This document shows, one piece after another, positions 33,291-44,505 of a stretch of 64,000 nt of DNA; the stretch's first letter is position 1, and every line of letters starts with the position of its first letter. Location of the stretch: NCBI GenBank assembly GCA_001931905.2, contig MSJI02000793.1, positions 19,814-83,813 on the forward strand, written 5' to 3'. The notes below the pieces were generated by a model. That model was given only the letters and a program-made list of their open reading frames with translations, made no database searches and was not told where the DNA came from. Both the position numbers and the translations under genes were made by a program. This DNA comes from Cladosporium sp. IMV 00045 (taxonomy: Eukaryota; Ascomycota; Dothideomycetes; Cladosporiales; Cladosporiaceae).

Positions 33291-34705
33291 CTATATACCC
33301 AGCTCCTTGCGGTATACAGCCTCCATCTCTCGCCGTACCGCCACAGCCTGAGACTTTTCGCTCCATTCAACATCCTGCCAACTCAAACCCTTGCCTTGTT
33401 TAACGTCGGTCTTCAGCACCAAGCCGTGTGCCAGTCCAATTGGCAAGCCCTCAATTATCAAGGAATCCAGAGCAGGCATTAGCTTGCCATATACCATGAA
33501 GCCGCCCTCGCCATCGAGCTTTTCTCCGGCCTTCAGATCGCGTTTTGCAGTCGCAATGACATCTCCCGCAAACGTCTTGCACGACCCCGTAGGCTCGCCT
33601 CTACACATGATGGTTGCTACACTGACGCCGAGCTCGAGTCCAATCAAATGATATGGTTTGCTCTGTGCAGCGTAGCGGCCGGTGGAGTCGGTTTTCATGC
33701 CGTACTGCGCAAAGCATTCTCTCTGATATTCACCCGGTGCTTCAAACACGACATAGACACCCCAGCGGAGGTCGTTGAACACAGGGCGGCCATCTGTCTC
33801 CAAACATGAGACGACTTCCACCGTTCCTTTGGCGTCAAGCTGGCCGCCATCTTCAGCAGGCTTCAACACCTGAGGCAAGTCATGAATGCCGCATGGAGGA
33901 AAGCGCAGGCCATTCTTTGGCGGTGTCAAGTCGCAAGCATTTGCCACGGCCGCCATTTCCAGCGCGCTTTTCGTACCGTCGAGGAACGAGTTGAACATCT
34001 GCGGATTAAGATCTTTCGTTTGCTCCTCAGTCAGTCCGTAATGTGACCAAACAGTGTCCGGCGTCGACGCGTGGTAAGCTGGCAAGTGCTTCGTCCCTTT
34101 CCCTGCGCACACAACATCAAAGCCAGCCGTGCGGGCCCAGTCTACAAGTTCCGCAATGAGAGCAGGCTGGTCCCCGTATGCCATGCTGTAGATGATTCCT
34201 GCCTCCTCCGCTTTGCGAGCAAGAAGCGGCCCAGCAAGGACGTCGGCTTCAACGTTGATCATGACAATATGTTTTTTGTGCTCGCAGCATAGTAAAACGT
34301 GGCGAACGCCTGCAGCCGGGCTGCCTGTCACTTCCAGAATGACATCCACACCAGGTGTAGCGATGAGCTCCGCCGAGTCTGTGGTAATTGCTGTCTTGTC
34401 GGCAGAGATACCTTGGGCAACTGACATGGATGCTTTCGAATCGTACTTCTCCTCTGGAAATCCAGTCCGCTTGAGAGCCGCAAGTGCTCGATCCTTGGAC
34501 AGGTCTGCGATACCAGCTAGGCGCATACCAGGTGATCGATGGACTTGCGATATAACTACTGTTTGTCAGCTTTCAAATTAAACGAACCATTTGATGTCGT
34601 CTATAACTCACACATCGATCCAAACTTGCCAGCGCCGATGAGTCCAATTCGAATGGGCTTCCCGCTGGCCTCACGCTCCGCTAATTTGGTTGATAGGCTT
34701 GTCAT
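33291..34705 (-). CDS. NAD(P)-binding oxidoreductase with C-terminal SAF domain
   Basis: Homoserine-dehydrogenase-like Rossmann protein with a C-terminal SAF-type domain, a combination known from bacterial and fungal carbohydrate or hydroxy-acid oxidoreductases; the reaction is not established here. Exons 34705-34612 and 34558-33291 (53-bp intron) give 453 aa. The nucleotide-binding motif 'IGLIGAGKFGSM' is split from 'LVISQVHRSPGMRLAGIADL' by the intron and is complete only after splicing. Further features are 'DVILEVTGSPAAG', 'HIVMINVEADVLAGP', 'GDQPALIAELVDWAR', and the SAF-like part 'VIATAKRDLKAGEKLDGEGGF'. No signal peptide, so probably cytosolic. Confidence 0.85.
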
Positions 34706-35386
34706 TGTGCAACAATTTCTTTTGGGATATGTTTTCAGATATCAGACAAGGTACCACTGATCAGACAAACCTCGAAATATCAAGGCAAGTGAGGTATATG
34801 TAATGACCTGTGCCGCAAAGACCTTGGCCCCGAAAGCCTCGTCTCGAGGTCACACCCCGCATCGTAGCATCGAACTCTCTCGGTAAAGAACGAGCATCAC
34901 CTGTGGTTTGCCGGGATTAAGATCTCGAGCCACTTCTTTCCCAAATCATCTTTTTGGCCAGGTATGCGCTTCGCCATCACTGAGAAATATCTTCTGACAA
35001 AGCCAATTCTCGTCACCTAAAAAAGTTGCAGACACATTATTGATGATCAATTGACTCCACCCACGCACATTGTCCACGACTCGGCGTCGATACCAACAGA
35101 CCTAGATCTAATGGGCAATCGTTGAAACACGGGGAGATTGACTACATGCTCACGTGTGAAGCACTCTCGACTGACTGAAGGAACAACAAGTGATCATAAT
35201 ATGATTACGAGGCTGTCTGGAGACTGGATGTTAATAAGACTTTCATGTTGTCTCCAGCGACGAGTAGAACATCCTTGCCGAGATTCTCATGCCCGTCAAA
35301 CTCATTAGCATCCCGCGACGGGCTCATGATCTTGTGTCGCTAGGCAGCCCGTCAGAGCTAAAAGCAGTCTCCTTCATGGAAAGATG
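34706..35386. other. Intergenic, no gene seen
   Basis: Oxidoreductase promoter side and 3' flank of the fasciclin gene. No coding evidence and no clear repeats. Confidence 0.5.
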
Positions 35387-36679
35387 TCACATCGCGAAGG
35401 CCACAGCACCCATAACCGCTGCGGCTGCACCCATGACTGGAGCACTGTTCAAGATACCTGCGTTCACAGTCTGCTCCACCGGCGCGCTGTTGGTAGTCGC
35501 CGAGGCGTTGCCAGTTGTGTTCGAAGCATGTGGTGTTTCAGTAACCAGGGCAGCGGCAACAAAGCTCGTGGTCTGTGCCAGCTCACTGAAGATGGAAGTC
35601 TCCGGCTGAATACTAGAAGTGAAAGGGACAAAAGATGCTAGGCTCGCCGTGGCAGTGTCTGAACCTTCGCTGGGCTTAGCATCCGGGGTTGCTGGGTTTA
35701 ACACCTCGTCGATGACATGCAGGACGCCGTTCTCAATGAGCACGTCTGAGTTGATGACTCGGGCCGAGTTGACAAACACAGCTCCATCGTCTGAAATGGT
35801 AATCTTGACATCCTCCCCAGCCAGGGTGCTCAGGCTGGTGTTGCTGAGAGTGGTGCTGCAGCCAACTGTACCTTGGATGACGTGATACTGCAAGATTTCT
35901 GCAAGCATATCGTCTGTGATGTTTCCGGCTGCGCTGGCAATCTTCTGGAAAGCATCGTTGTTTGGCGCAAATATGGTGACATCGGACAGCTCCTCAAGCG
36001 GATGGACGAGGTCGGCCTGGGTGGCTGCTCCGGCAAGTGCAGTGAAGTCGCCCGAGATGAACGCCTGGGACTTACTCAGGGGAATGAGCAGCAGCTTGTC
36101 GATGATGTGAATAACGCCGTTGTCGAATTCGAGGTCCTGTGTCTGTCAGCACGCTACAACGCGGTTTGACACAGCAGATGAAACGTTGACTTACAGCAAC
36201 AACGACTTGACTGGTCGACGTGATACCACTGGTGACGATCGTATTGCCATCATTGTTCAAGCTCACAGACACAACCTGCCCACCTGTCACATTATTTCCG
36301 CTGACCTCCCCGTCAAGCACAATGCCAGAGTAATTGAGATAGCTGGACACAAACTGAGGGACTTGGTAATAGCTTCCGCCTTAATGATGCCGCGGAAGAG
36401 GTGGTACCTCAAGATCTGCTCGATCAGACCCGGATCAACAGCGGCTTCATCAATGCTGAAGATTCCGCCTTGCTGCACGATCTCTGCGAGAGCATCATCG
36501 CTCGGCGCAAAGAGCGTGACGTTCTCCTGGGATGCGAGGAATTCAGTTGTATTGGAAACCTCTCCGAGCAGGTTGACAAGGGTCGAAAGAGTTGGTTGAC
36601 CGGCAAGGACTGTCCCCAAATCCTGGGCTTGGACAGCAGTAACCAAGCATGTTGCGAAGAAGAGGATGTTGGCACGCAT
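35387..36679 (-). CDS. GPI-anchored protein with two FAS1 (fasciclin) domains, frameshifted
   Basis: Extracellular cell-surface protein of the fungal fasciclin family. The signal peptide is residues 1-18 ('MRANILFFATCLVTAVQA'). FAS1 domain 1 includes 'VTLFAPSDDALAEI' and 'QILRYHLFRGI'; domain 2 includes 'VTIFAPNNDAFQKI' and 'EILQYHVIQGT'. A Ser/Thr/Ala-rich stalk and a hydrophobic C-terminus ('AAAAVMGAVAFAM') indicate a GPI anchor. A 58-bp intron (36137-36194) separates 'SQVVVA' from 'DLEFDNG'. In domain 1 the frame breaks at about 36363-36366: 'KAEAITK' is followed by 'VPQFVSSYLNYSG' in another frame, so one base is missing. A possible 54-bp intron (36355-36408) would bypass it but would delete the conserved YH motif. 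Sequence error or lesion. Confidence 0.82.
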
Positions 36680-38073
36680 CTTGTATGAATGCTGAAAGTA
36701 CGGTCGTTCAGAAGTTTCTGTGGGTAAGAGTGTCTGAGTGTTCGATGTCGGTTGTTGGATTCATTTTCCTTTTTGCAGCGGCAGATCTGGATTTATAACG
36801 ATTGATGTTGTTAGACTTTCCATGATACTACAGAATGCTCGTCGCGATCAATTGATGTTAACAAAAGTCAATGACATCAGTGTTTGCTCGTTTTGTTTAA
36901 AATAAATTGGCAATTGCTGCGAGTACGAGATGTTTTTCACGTAGTTGTATCTGGCGGTGGCAGTGCACGATCCTGCGCAGGTGTTGTTTGCGCTCGCTTA
37001 AGCCTATCAAGCGACTTTGAAATCAAAGTCACAACACTCTGAATAATAAGCAGGAAGCTTCTTGCCATGTTGCTAAATTTGGATTGCATCCAGGCATTTG
37101 GGTAGACAATGCTAGCAGCGCAAGCGCACGATGAACCTTACTATCTGCAATTGATTGGGAGGTCATCTATGAAGGTTGGTACGACAATTTACTATGCTCA
37201 CATCCGGAAGAATTGCTCAAATTATGTCACAGCTCAAGCACGATCTCAGTCTCCGAGGTATAGTACATGACCACGATGCTCTGTGAGCAGCCTAAGTGCG
37301 GGCTTCGCAGTGCATGCGTTTACGGGCTCTTGTCATTGCACCATTGTTGCATCCAACGACGCGAATGCGAGACCTTCAGGCAAACAAGCAACCCCAAGTC
37401 AAGAGGACTCTCGCTTGCGCCGCTCCCAGGCCTGGTATTAATGACTGGAGAGCACTGGTCCAGAACGCCATGAAATCGATAGACCACTCGAATCGTGCGG
37501 ACACCGCAGTCTGGGGCCAAAGGATTAAGCACTCAGACCGCATCGTATTTACTCTTCCGTCGTTCTGTACTGTGGTGTTTGCTGTATGGACGGCACTGCC
37601 TCAAGGATGAACCCAGAATGCTTGATCAAACGGCAATCAATGGCCCCGGCAACTTTTCGGGAAGAGTGGTATTGGTTCTTGCATAAGAACCACCCGGTCA
37701 GATAATCGGAGGCCTGCGCAAGATCTACAACATATGCCAGGATGCCCAACCATCTCATTCATGGCAAGGCGGGTAGAAAGCAGGTCGATTGTCAATCGAC
37801 ACGGTATACTATCTTCTTGAGAAAGGTGATCCATGTGGACGTAGTATCAACAAGTGAAATACTGAGCTAGATGGGTACGATCGATCTGAGTCGAGGACTG
37901 AGGCTTCCAAGTAAGAGTACAGTCTTCTTGTATGCCCTGCTTGGCAATGATCTTAAGGCAAAGTTGCCTTTCAAACCATCTAGGAGCAACAACAATTCCG
38001 TGGACGGCCCTGCAGGTTATTAGAGTCTTGACTGATCCGCCAGCTTAAACACGATTGACCATAACGCACCGTT
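36680..38073. other. Intergenic, no gene supported
   Basis: About 1.4 kb. A TTTATAA-like element near 36792 could serve the fasciclin promoter. Several 60-100-codon open frames overlap without protein character. Nothing else was seen. Confidence 0.5.
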
Positions 38074-38353
38074 TCACGCCAGACGTTGCGAGCGATCGAT
38101 GGCATTGCCAGCAGAGCCCGACATACCAGCAACAGAATTGCCAGTACTCTCAGCCAATTTGTTGCCCCCGCCTCCCACGACACTGTTTACCCCGCCGGCG
38201 GTTCCAGATAATACATCACCGACACCGTTCTGTATTCATGTGTTGGTCTTAACTGCAACCTTTCGGATTTGCAGGGCTACTCACCTCGATTTGAGGCAAA
38301 GGAAGTGCGAACGCACTCGTCAGGAGAGTGAAGAGAACTAACCAAATGTACAT
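38074..38353 (-). CDS. Small secreted Gly/Ser/Asn-rich protein (74 aa)
   Basis: New model found by following splice signals. Exon 1 is 38353-38285 and encodes a clear signal peptide ('MYIWLVLFTLLTSAFALPLP'). A 55-bp intron follows with GTGAGT donor and CAG acceptor. Exon 2 is 38229-38074 ('NGVGDVLSGTAGGVNSVVGG', 'GGNKLAESTGNSVAGMSG', ending 'DRSQRLA'). The join is in phase 0 and turns two short frames into one. The mature part is about 55 residues, without Cys, glycine-rich and low in aromatics, resembling small secreted or cell-wall proteins. There is no homology claim. Without splicing, the frame would end after about 11 more codons. Confidence 0.62.
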
Positions 38354-39482
38354 GGTATCGAGAGAAGTGGGAAGAGACGGAAAGTGAAGTGGTAGATAAA
38401 ATGTACAGTTCGATCGAGGTAGATTAGTACAGTTCAATTTAAATTCCGAGTCAATCTCGAGTGGAGGGCATCATCAAAACTTATGTATGCTCGCACAGTA
38501 TTATCATAGGACCTTAATTCGTCCGTGTTAGCACAAACATGTAAGCACAAACATCAGACCACGAACAGCCAAAAACTGAAATCCAATCTTTGATTGTCGC
38601 AAGTTCTGATAGCCCTCCAGCTTTCCAAGCATTTGTTCTTGATTGTCCAAAACGCAGTGTAAAGCCATAAGATTAGCATTTAGAAACTGGCCTCAGCCCG
38701 TTAATATGTAATATCTTATTCGGCAGTCATCTGAACTTTGCACCCTTCACAGATTCTGGCCAATAGTCCGCCGATTTTGCTGACAGGCTCTTATCAGTTT
38801 GCCAATGGTGATGAGATTGATATTCCACGTGGTGTTCATGCAGGTCCAAAGGGGTGGGGAAAAGCACAGATGCCTCGCCCAAGCTCTCGGAATCACATCT
38901 CAACCAACGTCTATACATAATCCGAAATTGACACCACCATCACGCCAACTTGGTGACTCTCCGCAAGCTCAGGTGTTTGTTATCATTCAAACACTGACAA
39001 TGCTTGATATGGTCTTCGTTCCTCATTAAGACGCCACGCTTGCACGGATGCGCGCTTTACGCCGACAACTCTCCTTTTACCTCGAGACTGGGTCACGAAC
39101 CACTGATAAGCATCTATATCATGCCTATATACAGCGATGGTCTCATACTCTGTTTGAGGAGGCAGCAAATATCGGTCATCCTCGCGCGACATAGAGGGGC
39201 CTCACTCTTCCCGATGTGGTAAATGCTATGATTGCAACGCCTTCGTGGTGCTCAACCCGCCGGAGAGACCCATCGGCCTTGGACTCAATTGAGCAGTTGC
39301 TGTGGACACTTTCCGTTCACTATGATCGACAGAGTGCAAGTCCATCAATGTTGACAATGGAGGGACCTGAGTTGCTCGGTCAGGGTGACTGCACGCTATC
39401 GAACTGGAAGGCAAGGACTGTGCTTCGGATACTCAATCACAGCCACGATGATGGCTATAAATGAGGGCAGTCCGGTGGACTC
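38354..39482. other. Intergenic, no gene seen
   Basis: About 1.1 kb between divergent genes, so it should hold both promoters. A short direct repeat of AAGCACAAACAT type occurs near 38530-38555. No coding evidence. Confidence 0.5.
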
Positions 39483-41768
39483 ATGGTAGTTCGTAGTGAG
39501 CCGACCACTCCCTCCCGACAAACCAAGATGGCACCATTCCGGTCTTGCCTGTGGTTGGCAATGCCGCCTACTGCTTTCCTAAGCCTTGCATCGTTGCTCA
39601 CTTATCTGGTCTTCCGCGTTTATTACCTTTCAACTGCTGAACCGGCCGAGTCTGATCCCTCGAGCGACGAGCTCAGAGCACCCCAACTTCGTACCGTCGC
39701 TCTTCCGTGGATCTTCTTTGGTCTTGAATTTATCATCCTAAGTATGCTGATCACTCGACAGCGCGCTTCATGCTTGGACTAATTTTCACAGCGAAGCGAG
39801 ATCAGCAACGACTTGTTGGAGATGATGTTCCGAATGTGGATGTCCTAATCACAACCTGCAACGAAGATGTCCAGGTGGTCATGGACACCGTCAAAGCAGC
39901 TTGCGTGCTGGACTATCCGAAAGACAGATATCGTATCTTCGTCTGCGATGACGGGGCTTCCGTGGAGCTGAGAACAGCCGTTGAGGATCAAGCCGTACAA
40001 TATCCGCACCTCCACTACCACGCGCGTGTCAAAGGCCCTATCAAGGACTACAAAGCCGGCAATCTCAACGCAGGCCTGCAGTACTCGGGATCGCTGCATC
40101 CGCTAACTTTCTCTTGGCCTGTATCGCAAGAGACCCTGGCTGCTCAAGAAAAGAGCTCTGTGACGCCGAAGTCACCGGCTGTTGCTGAATATAGTGTCGA
40201 CTGCAGCACGATCGACCTCGGTGTCGAGCATGGTGTCCCGGTCTATACGAAGCTCGCACCATGGGGGCAATACATTGCTGGCTTGGATGCAGACATGATC
40301 CCAGAGCCACACTGGCTGCGCGCTCTTCTCCCTCACATCGAATCCGATTCGCACTGTGCGATGGTCTGACCCCCACAGGTACGTTGTTAGCCTTTGAGCA
40401 CGCATGCCCATTCGCATGCAAGCTGACATCTGATCAAGACATTCTATGATATCCCTCTTAACGATCCTCTCACCCAGACCATGTCTCACTTCGCCGGAAT
40501 GACAGAAGTCATAAATGATGCTCTGGGCCACGCAGACTGCTTAGGATCTGGCTATGTCATGCGAAGGGCAGCCCTAGATGCTATTGGGGGTTTCCCAACT
40601 GAGTCGCTCTCTGAAGATGTATGCTGTTCTGCCACCTTGCTCGGGGCTGGATGGAGAACTGGCTTCGTGCCAGAAGCTGTGCAATACGGCTCTGTGCCGG
40701 AGTCATTCCTTGGACACGTCAAGCAACGAACTCGTTGGGTAAGCCCATTGCCCAAAGCCATTTCGAGACGCCCCACTAACACGTTTCAGTGGATCGGTCA
40801 CATTCAGACCGCAATGCTCTTCAAACTCCGCATGGGTTCCCGAGCAAAGCATCTCAACCTGAGACAACGGTTGACTGGCTTCGCTTTTGACCTCCGCCAG
40901 CTTGTCCAGATCCCCATCGCTCTCAGCTACATCATCATTCCTTTCGTTCTTCTTTCTGGCAGTCCTCTGGTGTTCTGGGGAAACGGAGCCCAACTCAAGA
41001 TGCTCATTCGTCTTGTTTCGATCTGGAGTGCCTGCCACTGGCTTCACAACGGCGTCATGGGCGCCATTGCTGGGACAGGGAACGACTTCACAGCATATGA
41101 TGTTCGCATTGCCTCTTATGATTCCGAAATGGAGCAGTGGTTAAGTCCTTGTAAGCCTTTGCCATCTTTTCCTCCTCAAGAAATTGCTGACTCTTCCAGA
41201 TTACTTCGTCGCTTTCATGCGGTCTTTCGTTTTGCCAAAAGCTCTCGGAGGCGCAGCTACGGGCTTCAAAGCTTCCGGTAGTATCTCGAGCGATCTTCAA
41301 GAGCGTTCGGCAAGCAATCGAGCTCCGCTTCTTCGTCGACTGAGAGTCACCCTCTTCCACCACCACGCTATCATCCACGTGATCTTCGTGTCCGCTTGCG
41401 TTGGCGGTGTCGCTTTGAACTTCGCTCGCACATTCAGTCCAACCAAAATCCCTAACCTCTGGGACACCACCCCTCTTGTCTCCACGACTCAGAAGCTCAC
41501 TTTTCTGGTAACCCGCATGGGCTGGCCGCCGCTTTTCTGGTTGCAATTCATCGCTTCGGCTCTGACACCAATCACGTACACTCTTTGGCCGCCAACTCAG
41601 CCTGATCGTGAGGAGTTGCTTGATCGAGATGCAAAGACTGGGCTGGCTTATCCGAAGCCGGAGGCGAGGATGCCGAGGAGGACGGTCTTGGGTGGTTGGC
41701 GATATGGAAGAGCAACGTTCTCTATGGTATACACCATGGTTCTGTTTGTTGCTAATGAGGTCGTGTAG
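39483..41768 (+). CDS. Cellulose-synthase-like GT2 glycosyltransferase, interrupted by in-frame TGA
   Basis: Processive membrane glycosyltransferase of family GT2, expected to make a beta-linked cell-wall or capsule-like glucan from a UDP-sugar. Exons: 39483-39741, 39792-40378, 40439-40738, 40790-41150 and 41200-41768, 692 codons in all. Motifs: 'VDVLITTCNEDV', the first Asp in 'FVCDDGAS', DxD in 'AGLDADMIPEP', 'SEDVCC', and 'QRTRW' joined to 'WIGHIQTAM' by splicing. Hydrophobic segments lie at both ends. Codon 279 (40367-40369) is TGA, in 'HCAMV-stop-PPQ', where family members read Cys-Pro-Pro-Gln. Everything downstream is conserved and correctly spliced. So this is a recent pseudogene, a sequence error, or a readthrough gene. 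The Met at 39528 is an alternative start. Confidence 0.82.
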
Positions 41769-42338
41769 TTGATTGCGGAACGGATTGAAGTGTTTTCGTA
41801 ATGCGCGATGGTTTCGAAGAGTTAGGACTTGTCAGTACGCTATAATGTTTGTTAGTAATTGTGTATAGTATCTCAATGGTTTATTACACACTGCTCTGCT
41901 CAGACGACAATGCCTTCCCCCATTCGGCCACCATCGTAGTGAGTTAGTCTAAGGCCACTTACATGCTCAGGTTTAGTACATCGTAATGCTTCCGCTGCGG
42001 GTATGCATGAGACGTGGCGCTGCAACGAGGCGTTTGCTTGTGCAACCCTCTTGCATGAGCTGATGAAACAACCAACCAATCGTCAGCAGGCGCGTGCTGT
42101 GCACAAAGGCTGTGCTAAGCATGAGGAGACGTGATAACGAGTTCTTGTTCGCACTTTCGACAAGGATGTGATAGAGTCCAATCCTCGTATTGCGCTTCCT
42201 CTTGAGCATCTCGACCAGCAAATCGCATTCCTGAAATGATAACCATCTGAGTTCATCCCATTCTCTCCTGCCTTGCTGGACTTATCCCGTTATAAGAAGC
42301 CAGACCGACACCAACTCGCTCAAAACCCCAAGCCCATA
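41769..42338. other. Intergenic, no gene seen
   Basis: GT2 3' flank and promoter of the ULD gene. An 82-codon minus-strand frame at 41973-42221 is not supported by composition. Confidence 0.5.
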
Positions 42339-44272
42339 ATGAATGCTTCTTCGTCACTTCCAGCTCCTGACGTGGGCGATGAGAGCTACCACCGGAAGAA
42401 AGTGTGTAGAAAGAGAAGGAAGAGGACGCAGAAATCAATGGAGAATAAGGCAGATCGCACCAGAGCTGTTCCCAGCGATGATAGTCTTCAGGCCGTGAGA
42501 ATCGATCGACAAGTTGTGTGCGGCGGAGCCTCATACAAAGACCTTCGAACGGATGGCAATGCGAGGGTACATGCCGGCGACACACACAGCAGCACCAATA
42601 TCCTCGGTTCGTTCGCAGAAGTACATATACACCAAGGCCTGGGAGAAGAGCAGATCGAGAAATTCGAGACAGTACTCTCGGCTCTGATGCTCTTCACCAT
42701 CGCACTCTTGATGACTGGGGTTCATTTCTGTGAAGCACTACAGCGCATGGCCATTCAAATGCAGTTGCCCAAACAAATTTCGCGTGAACTCGCCTACCTG
42801 GAAGACGCGCTTGGCCATATTCACGAGATCGAAATCGGCGTCCTGGACTGGCCTGGTCTCCATTGCCAAGTCATGATCGCCTTTGAAGGCAGACCAGGTC
42901 ATCAACGGATCATCAATGAGAAATACCGCCTGTTCGATCGGTTTGACAGCGAAAAACTGATCGATCCCCGGCACCCGCCTGAGTTCTCCGCTTTGTTCAA
43001 AGCAGGGCATCATATTCGAATGAGTATCCACTTTACATGGAACGAAGTTTGCCAGGATCGGTGCCCGAAATGCAAGCTGATGCAAAGGTGCAATGTGGAT
43101 TCCGAAACAGTGTGCAAGCGTTGTGGGTTCAGCTATCGTGGAAACGTTGACGATGAGGACCGCATAATCGAATTAGACGACGACAACACTTTCGAGAGAA
43201 ACGACGACCCTGGGTGGCGTCGCCCTCCTGATGCCCCTAGTGTTAGAAGGAAAGAGATCGACCAATCGATTCCAGCGAGAAACACAGACGAGCCTGGGCT
43301 TTTCCAGCGCATTAGCATTTCCAAAGAGAAGTATGTATGGTGAGTTGGCAACTGATACAAGTGATGACACTGACGCGTGCATAGGCGCCGCCGACGTTTT
43401 GGCATTCTTCAATACAAAAGCGGAGGCAATGCATACAACATGCCGTCTGCTCTCAGCGGTGAATCCATGAAGCAGGCCACTCCGCCCATGCGCCGGACTC
43501 CACACGAGCACCAGCAAGATGCTAGAATCTCCTACCACCACCCCATCAAATTTCCCCCTTATGCAGGGTACCAGAAACAGTTTGACACCCGCGACTATAT
43601 CAGCCCGTACCAGGAAGTGTACCAGAGACGGTCTGGGCACCACGACTATATCAGCCCGTACATGGCAGCCTATTGGGAACAGTTTGGCTGCACTCAGCCC
43701 GCCAATGCCTACAGTGGCTATCAGAGTAAGCAGATCGGCATGCCCATGTGAAGCTTTTTGCCTAGTTGTACTAACGCTACTGGTACCTCAAAGATGAACA
43801 GAATGCTCTGAGGTCAGGAGTGGGAGCGCAAGAAAGCTCTGACCAACAAGCCTTTGCATTACATCCAAGTGGGAACGGATCATACGAGTCCAAAGGTGTA
43901 AGACTTGACACTTTTAGAGAAGAATGGCAGTCCCCACCTCCACGACCTGTGACTGAATCTTCAGAGAGCTCAACGTACGACACGGTTACAGCACCTCGCA
44001 GATATCACACCTATGGTTATCCTATCCAGCTTGCACCTTCATATGCGAGTCAGGAACAGAATTTGCCGCAACAGGAACAAAACACACCTGGTCTTGACAG
44101 ATCCGCGAGCGCATCGAGCTCGCAGACGCCTGCAGCCATTGATTTCTCCATGATCCGCCAGCCCATGCAATCCCTCCTGATCCAGCATGAGAGCCAGTCT
44201 ACGCCTACCGCCACCGAGGCGTCATCGTCCTCACCCATTGCTCCCGCACCAACTCGCCCAGCGAGGCTTTGA
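42339..44272 (+). CDS. Fungal ubiquitin-like-domain (ULD) protein with zinc ribbon
   Basis: Uncharacterised fungal architecture. Exons 42339-43339, 43385-43725 and 43794-44272 give 606 aa. Order: a basic N-terminus; 'RVHAGDTHSSTNI' (near 85-98), a motif seen in fungal surveillance-like proteins; a hydrophobic helix ('LSALMLFTIALLMTGVHF', about 112-130); a ubiquitin-like domain at about 135-220 ('YLEDALGHIHEIEI', 'INEKYRLFDRF'); and a two-CxxC zinc ribbon at about 240-263 ('CPKCKLMQRC', 'CKRCGFSY'). The tail is long and polar, Gln/Ser/Pro-rich, with two copies of a DYISPY...Y unit near 43590-43680. In other fungi such ULDs sit in NLR-like or signalling proteins; no NTPase is present here. Role unknown. 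Confidence 0.75.
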
Positions 44273-44505
44273 CACGCGAGTGTTCGAAATGGGGGATAGA
44301 ATGTGTATTTTGGGGTGTGAAGTGTGCGGCGAGGCAGTGTCCATTGTAGAATAAGAGCCCCATTCTCGTTCAAAGCAACAAGAACCAATCGCGCCTTCGC
44401 GGTCCGTCGTAGCATAACCTGCCTTTCCTAACGCCCTCGCTTAATTCAAACCATGGCCAGAAGTTCCACTATGTTTTCCTTCAGAAGCGTTCCCCAATTC
44501 TACTC

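Noticed and set aside
36355..36408. A 54-bp intron that would remove the FAS1 frame break
   Set aside because: It has GT and AG ends but would delete the conserved YH segment of the FAS1 fold; a one-base error explains the data better.
40367..40369. TGA as a selenocysteine codon
   Set aside because: Fungi of this group are not known to have the selenocysteine machinery and no SECIS-like element was evident; error or lesion is simpler.
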